Part shown: positions 61,008 to 64,000 of the stretch, one piece after another
How positions within the stretch are numbered: position 1 is the first letter of the stretch
How the letters are laid out: each line of letters begins with the position of its first letter
Notes under the pieces: generated by a model
What the model was told of the DNA's origin: nothing
Database searches by the model: none
Seen by the model: the letters and a program-made list of their open reading frames with translations, nothing else
Program-made: the position numbers and the translations under genes
NCBI GenBank assembly: GCA_934778215.1
Contig: CAKVOE010000001.1
Location: forward strand, 558,001 to 622,000
Direction of reading: 5' to 3'
DNA: 64,000 nucleotides
Origin: an uncultured Clostridia bacterium
GTDB lineage: Bacteria; Bacillota; Clostridia; Christensenellales; UBA1242

Positions 61008-64000
61008 TTAAATGGTTTCGCCATTATAAACTCTAATAAAGTGCGTGCAGTTAAACACATCAACAACGCCCGCAAGATAGGTCAATGCCCTTGTTTGGTC
61101 ATCAAAGCCCAATTGCCCAAGCGAGCAACCATTAGCCGGTCTAGATACGCTAAGCCCGCCAATGCTATTATTGTTTGCAATATATACGCTATTTGTGTTG
61201 TTAACTGTATTAATGCTAATGCCCAAATAAATTGCAAAAATGTAGGTGGTTTTTTCGTATGTCACTTCTTCTCCATCTTCATTTACCACAACCTCTTTAT
61301 CTGTTTTTGTAAAGGTACAAATGTCGCCAGCAATTAGATTAGTGTCTTTTAGTCCACCAAATATGCCTTCGCCATTTTGCTCATCTTCTTCGGTATAATA
61401 GTAGGCTCCAACACTTTCTTTATTGTACATACAATGCTCATTTGGGTTTGGCGTTTCGCCCGCATTTGGTTTAAAGTCAGGGTTTAACACAAGAGTGTTT
61501 TCGGCATTAAAGTATTTTTGCCCACTATCTGTATTAATATAGTATACCTTATCTGGATCCACCCCGCTAACCTTTGCAAAACTAATGCTTGCAATAGCAT
61601 ACACCAGCCTTACTAAACTTGCAGAGTTAATATTAATGTACGAAACCTTTTCGTTCGTTCCCTTAATTTCGCTCATTTTTGTAATTAGGTCGTTAAGTTT
61701 TGTAATGTCATCAGCGTTTGCCAAATCAAGGTTAAATGAACCGTTGTCAGCAAACCTAAATCGGTATTTATATTCTTTGGTAGTGTCGGCATTCCACTTA
61801 GCCAGTTGCAAAGCCGTTCTTACCAAAACTTCACGCTTTTTGTATTCCGTAATCGACTTGTCTTTAATAGGTCTTAACGAGTTAACGGCGTTTATGTATG
61901 CGGTATAATATTCGGTGCCAACTTCTAGCGGAGCCACACTATCCAATGTGCCAACAACCGTACCATCGGCGTTCAAATTAAGTTCTTTAAATTGTTTAAA
62001 CAAAAATTTATCGGTACCACGAGTTCCAACCATAATAGCGCCCGCAATTATGTCAGACTTACTACCATCTATCAAAATGCCTTCATCTACAATGGTTATT
62101 TCTGGCAACCTACTATAAAAGGCTACCAGCACCTCGCCCTGATTAAGTTTTGCCATAACATCGCTCATATTAATTTTGCCCGTTATAGGAATACCGGCGT
62201 CATCTTTTAATATCTCAAAAGCCAACTCGCCACTATTTAGCATATCTTTAATGGTAAAGTATTTGCCATAAAGGTCCGAATAGGTAAAGTAATTAATTTT
62301 TGCCCAATATACAACGGCGTTTGTAACGCTATTAAGTTTGCCTAATTTTTCTTCAAATGTCGCAAACTGGTAGTCGCTTTCTTGATGGTTTCCTCTAATA
62401 TTGCCCATTTCTACGGTGTTTGGAACAAAAGCGGTAGAGTCAAGACTATTAACCGTTTCGCTCTCTCCCGAAACAACCTTGTTTTCGGTTATATCAAAGT
62501 CTACCTTAGCATAAATGGCGTACATATAAATATTTATTGCACCCAAGTTTTCGTCTACGGTGTCACGCTTTTTAACGGAAAATTTTTGGTTCATCATAAG
62601 GGTATAAGCCCGAGAAGCGTCATCTAACGCTGGCACAAATATCGCCCCGCCCGTTTGGTCATATACAAACTTATTCATTTTTACATCGCCAATAACAAAC
62701 TGCTCTTCTTGATGCAAAAAGTAATATAAGGCAAACTCATCAAGCACAACATTGCCCTCAGCGTCAAGTTTGGTCAAAATGTTGTCATAAACTTTTAGCC
62801 AGCCTAATATATAATATTTTTCATTACTATTACCAAAGGTATAATACTCATAAGCGTTAACGGTAAAGAAGTCTTTATACTCCTTTGCCTTTCCAAAAAA
62901 GTAACCTTTGTGTGCCGTTCGGGTGTAGCCATTTTGCGAGTTGACATTTTTTAAATTATTCCAAGTATAATAATAAACATTTATATCGGCTTCGTCCATA
63001 AACAAGGTATAATAGTCAAATGACCCGCCCGACTCCGAATCAAATACATTAGGTATTTGCCAAATAGGATTGCCCTCGCCATCTAATAGCGGGTTTCCAT
63101 CTTCTCCCAAAACAACATCATAAATTCCTAATTCTTCATAGGTTGCAATATCTCCGGTAGGAGTCAAATAATCAGCACCCCTAACATCTCTTACCCAGTA
63201 GGCAAAAAATCTTGGTTTTTTGTCAAAACTTGTGGTAATTTCTACAATTCGCTCTAAGGTAAAAGAGTTAAAATCTATAATACCGCCACTGCCTAGCATC
63301 TGCACAGAGCTAAACCCTGCCTCTTCGCCGGTAGGAACACCCTCTTCGTTAGAAGGAATCCAAGTTTTTGGGTCGTTACGAGTGTTGTATTTTACAAGAT
63401 AATATTTTGTGCTGTTTTCGGTAATAGAGGTTGGGTCTAATGGTTCAATCTTGCCCTCTGCGTCAAAGTTAGTAATGTGATAAAGCCCCGCATTAAACGA
63501 CAACACATACGACTTATAGTCATACACAAACTTAAAGTTAATAGAACTAATAGAATTGTCGGCGTTACTTAAAGCCTCAATATCAAAGGTAAACACATCT
63601 TGCATAAAGTCGTAGTTTAACGCTTCAAAAATAGCCTCGCCCACGCTAGACGGAGTAATCTCTTCGCTTTCAAAACTAGCGGAACCGTCCTCTGCCACAA
63701 CAACTTTTACAATCTGCTTTTCTACCACTTGTGGAAGCCCGTACCTATCGGTTTTTATGGTAAACTGAATGCCAGTATGCTTTACGGTAGGGTCGCCAAA
63801 CAGCGAAGTATATTCTACCAAAATGGTTTTAATAAATACACCATTAGATAGGTAGCGGTTATATTCGCCCTCAGAGTAAACTTTGGTGCGATCGCTAATA
63901 ACCGGTCTTACAAATTTAAGCGTATTAAACACATAAACATTGCTACCGCCATAAATGGTATCCGTCAAATTAATAAACTCGCCAATTTTTATACCGTCTT
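61008..64000 (-). CDS. Large surface protein with InlB-like text, 5' end beyond the window
   Basis: The frame is open from the stop at 61008 to the right edge, at least 997 codons. A TTG at 63968 could be mistaken for a start, but the ten codons before it (DGIKIGEFIN) are open and protein-like, so the true start lies outside. Composition is rich in Asp, Glu, Gly, Tyr and Asn. YYILGWLKVYDN resembles the GW motif of InlB repeats, and text such as LGEDGNPLLDGEGNPIWQI and YAIYAKVDFD has the strand-turn pattern seen in the giant protein. No membrane segment in the visible part. It is the first visible gene of the minus-strand operon and overall size cannot be judged; it may be another very long surface protein. 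Confidence 0.6.
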   Translation of the reverse strand, partial: DGIKIGEFINLTDTIYGGSNVYVFNTLKFVRPVISDRTKVYSEGEYNRYLSNGVFIKTILVEYTSLFGDPTVKHTGIQFTIKTDRYGLPQVVEKQIVKVVVAEDGSASFESEEITPSSVGEAIFEALNYDFMQDVFTFDIEALSNADNSISSINFKFVYDYKSYVLSFNAGLYHITNFDAEGKIEPLDPTSITENSTKYYLVKYNTRNDPKTWIPSNEEGVPTGEEAGFSSVQMLGSGGIIDFNSFTLERIVEITTSFDKKPRFFAYWVRDVRGADYLTPTGDIATYEELGIYDVVLGEDGNPLLDGEGNPIWQIPNVFDSESGGSFDYYTLFMDEADINVYYYTWNNLKNVNSQNGYTRTAHKGYFFGKAKEYKDFFTVNAYEYYTFGNSNEKYYILGWLKVYDNILTKLDAEGNVVLDEFALYYFLHQEEQFVIGDVKMNKFVYDQTGGAIFVPALDDASRAYTLMMNQKFSVKKRDTVDENLGAINIYMYAIYAKVDFDITENKVVSGESETVNSLDSTAFVPNTVEMGNIRGNHQESDYQFATFEEKLGKLNSVTNAVVYWAKINYFTYSDLYGKYFTIKDMLNSGELAFEILKDDAGIPITGKINMSDVMAKLNQGEVLVAFYSRLPEITIVDEGILIDGSKSDIIAGAIMVGTRGTDKFLFKQFKELNLNADGTVVGTLDSVAPLEVGTEYYTAYINAVNSLRPIKDKSITEYKKREVLVRTALQLAKWNADTTKEYKYRFRFADNGSFNLDLANADDITKLNDLITKMSEIKGTNEKVSYININSASLVRLVYAIASISFAKVSGVDPDKVYYINTDSGQKYFNAENTLVLNPDFKPNAGETPNPNEHCMYNKESVGAYYYTEEDEQNGEGIFGGLKDTNLIAGDICTFTKTDKEVVVNEDGEEVTYEKTTYIFAIYLGISINTVNNTNSVYIANNNSIGGLSVSRPANGCSLGQLGFDDQTRALTYLAGVVDVFNCTHFIRVYNGETI

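Overview
The window looks like the chromosome of an uncultured, AT-rich Gram-positive bacterium of the Clostridia type. Three things support this: strong AGGAG-type ribosome binding sites, a SipW-type signal peptide on a secreted protein, and InlB-like 'GW' repeats and SH3b-like modules in surface proteins. This placement is inference; there is no rRNA or other marker here. I saw no tRNA, rRNA or CRISPR array.

Region 1 (1-13272) holds phage head and packaging genes on the minus strand: a HTH protein, terminase large subunit, a DUF6291/DnaD-like protein, a TerS-like protein, portal, and a scaffold-like protein running off the left edge. They are intact but spread out, carry low-complexity and tandem-repeat inserts, and are interrupted by a plus-strand membrane protein (8313-10169) and by long repeat-filled intergenic stretches. 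The last two genes before such stretches end in the same repeat module that follows an unrelated surface gene, so this may be a decaying or domesticated prophage.

Region 2 (13273-15002) is 1.7 kb of non-coding repeats plus a promoter and an unusual repetitive leader. Region 3 (15003-52238) is one uninterrupted gene for a lipoprotein of about 12,411 residues, with a hydrophobic C-terminal cluster and about ten InlB-like GW motifs. It is followed by a plus-strand membrane protein with SH3b-like modules (52423-54462). Region 4 (55200-64000) is minus strand: a SipW-dependent secreted protein, then an operon of an alpha/beta hydrolase, a membrane-anchored EEP-fold pseudoenzyme, an InlB-like membrane protein and a large surface protein that runs off the right edge. 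Most predicted products in regions 3 and 4 act at the cell surface.

Three non-coding repeat families run through the intergenic DNA. R1 (about 193-218 bp) is a foldback element with GTAG-plus-hairpin ends in inverted orientation, like a REPIN/BIME. R2 (about 130-150 bp) is a long hairpin ending in a U-tract on one strand, with stems that differ between copies but stay paired. R3 is a GC-rich 25-33 bp palindrome that also varies with pairing kept. Downstream of three unrelated minus-strand genes they recur in the same order: stop codon, R3, R2, spacer, R1.

The plus strand is C-rich over G almost throughout. Plus-strand proteins are therefore rich in Thr/Asn/Ser/Leu and minus-strand proteins in Gly/Val/Glu/Lys, which suggests that the giant gene lies on the lagging strand.
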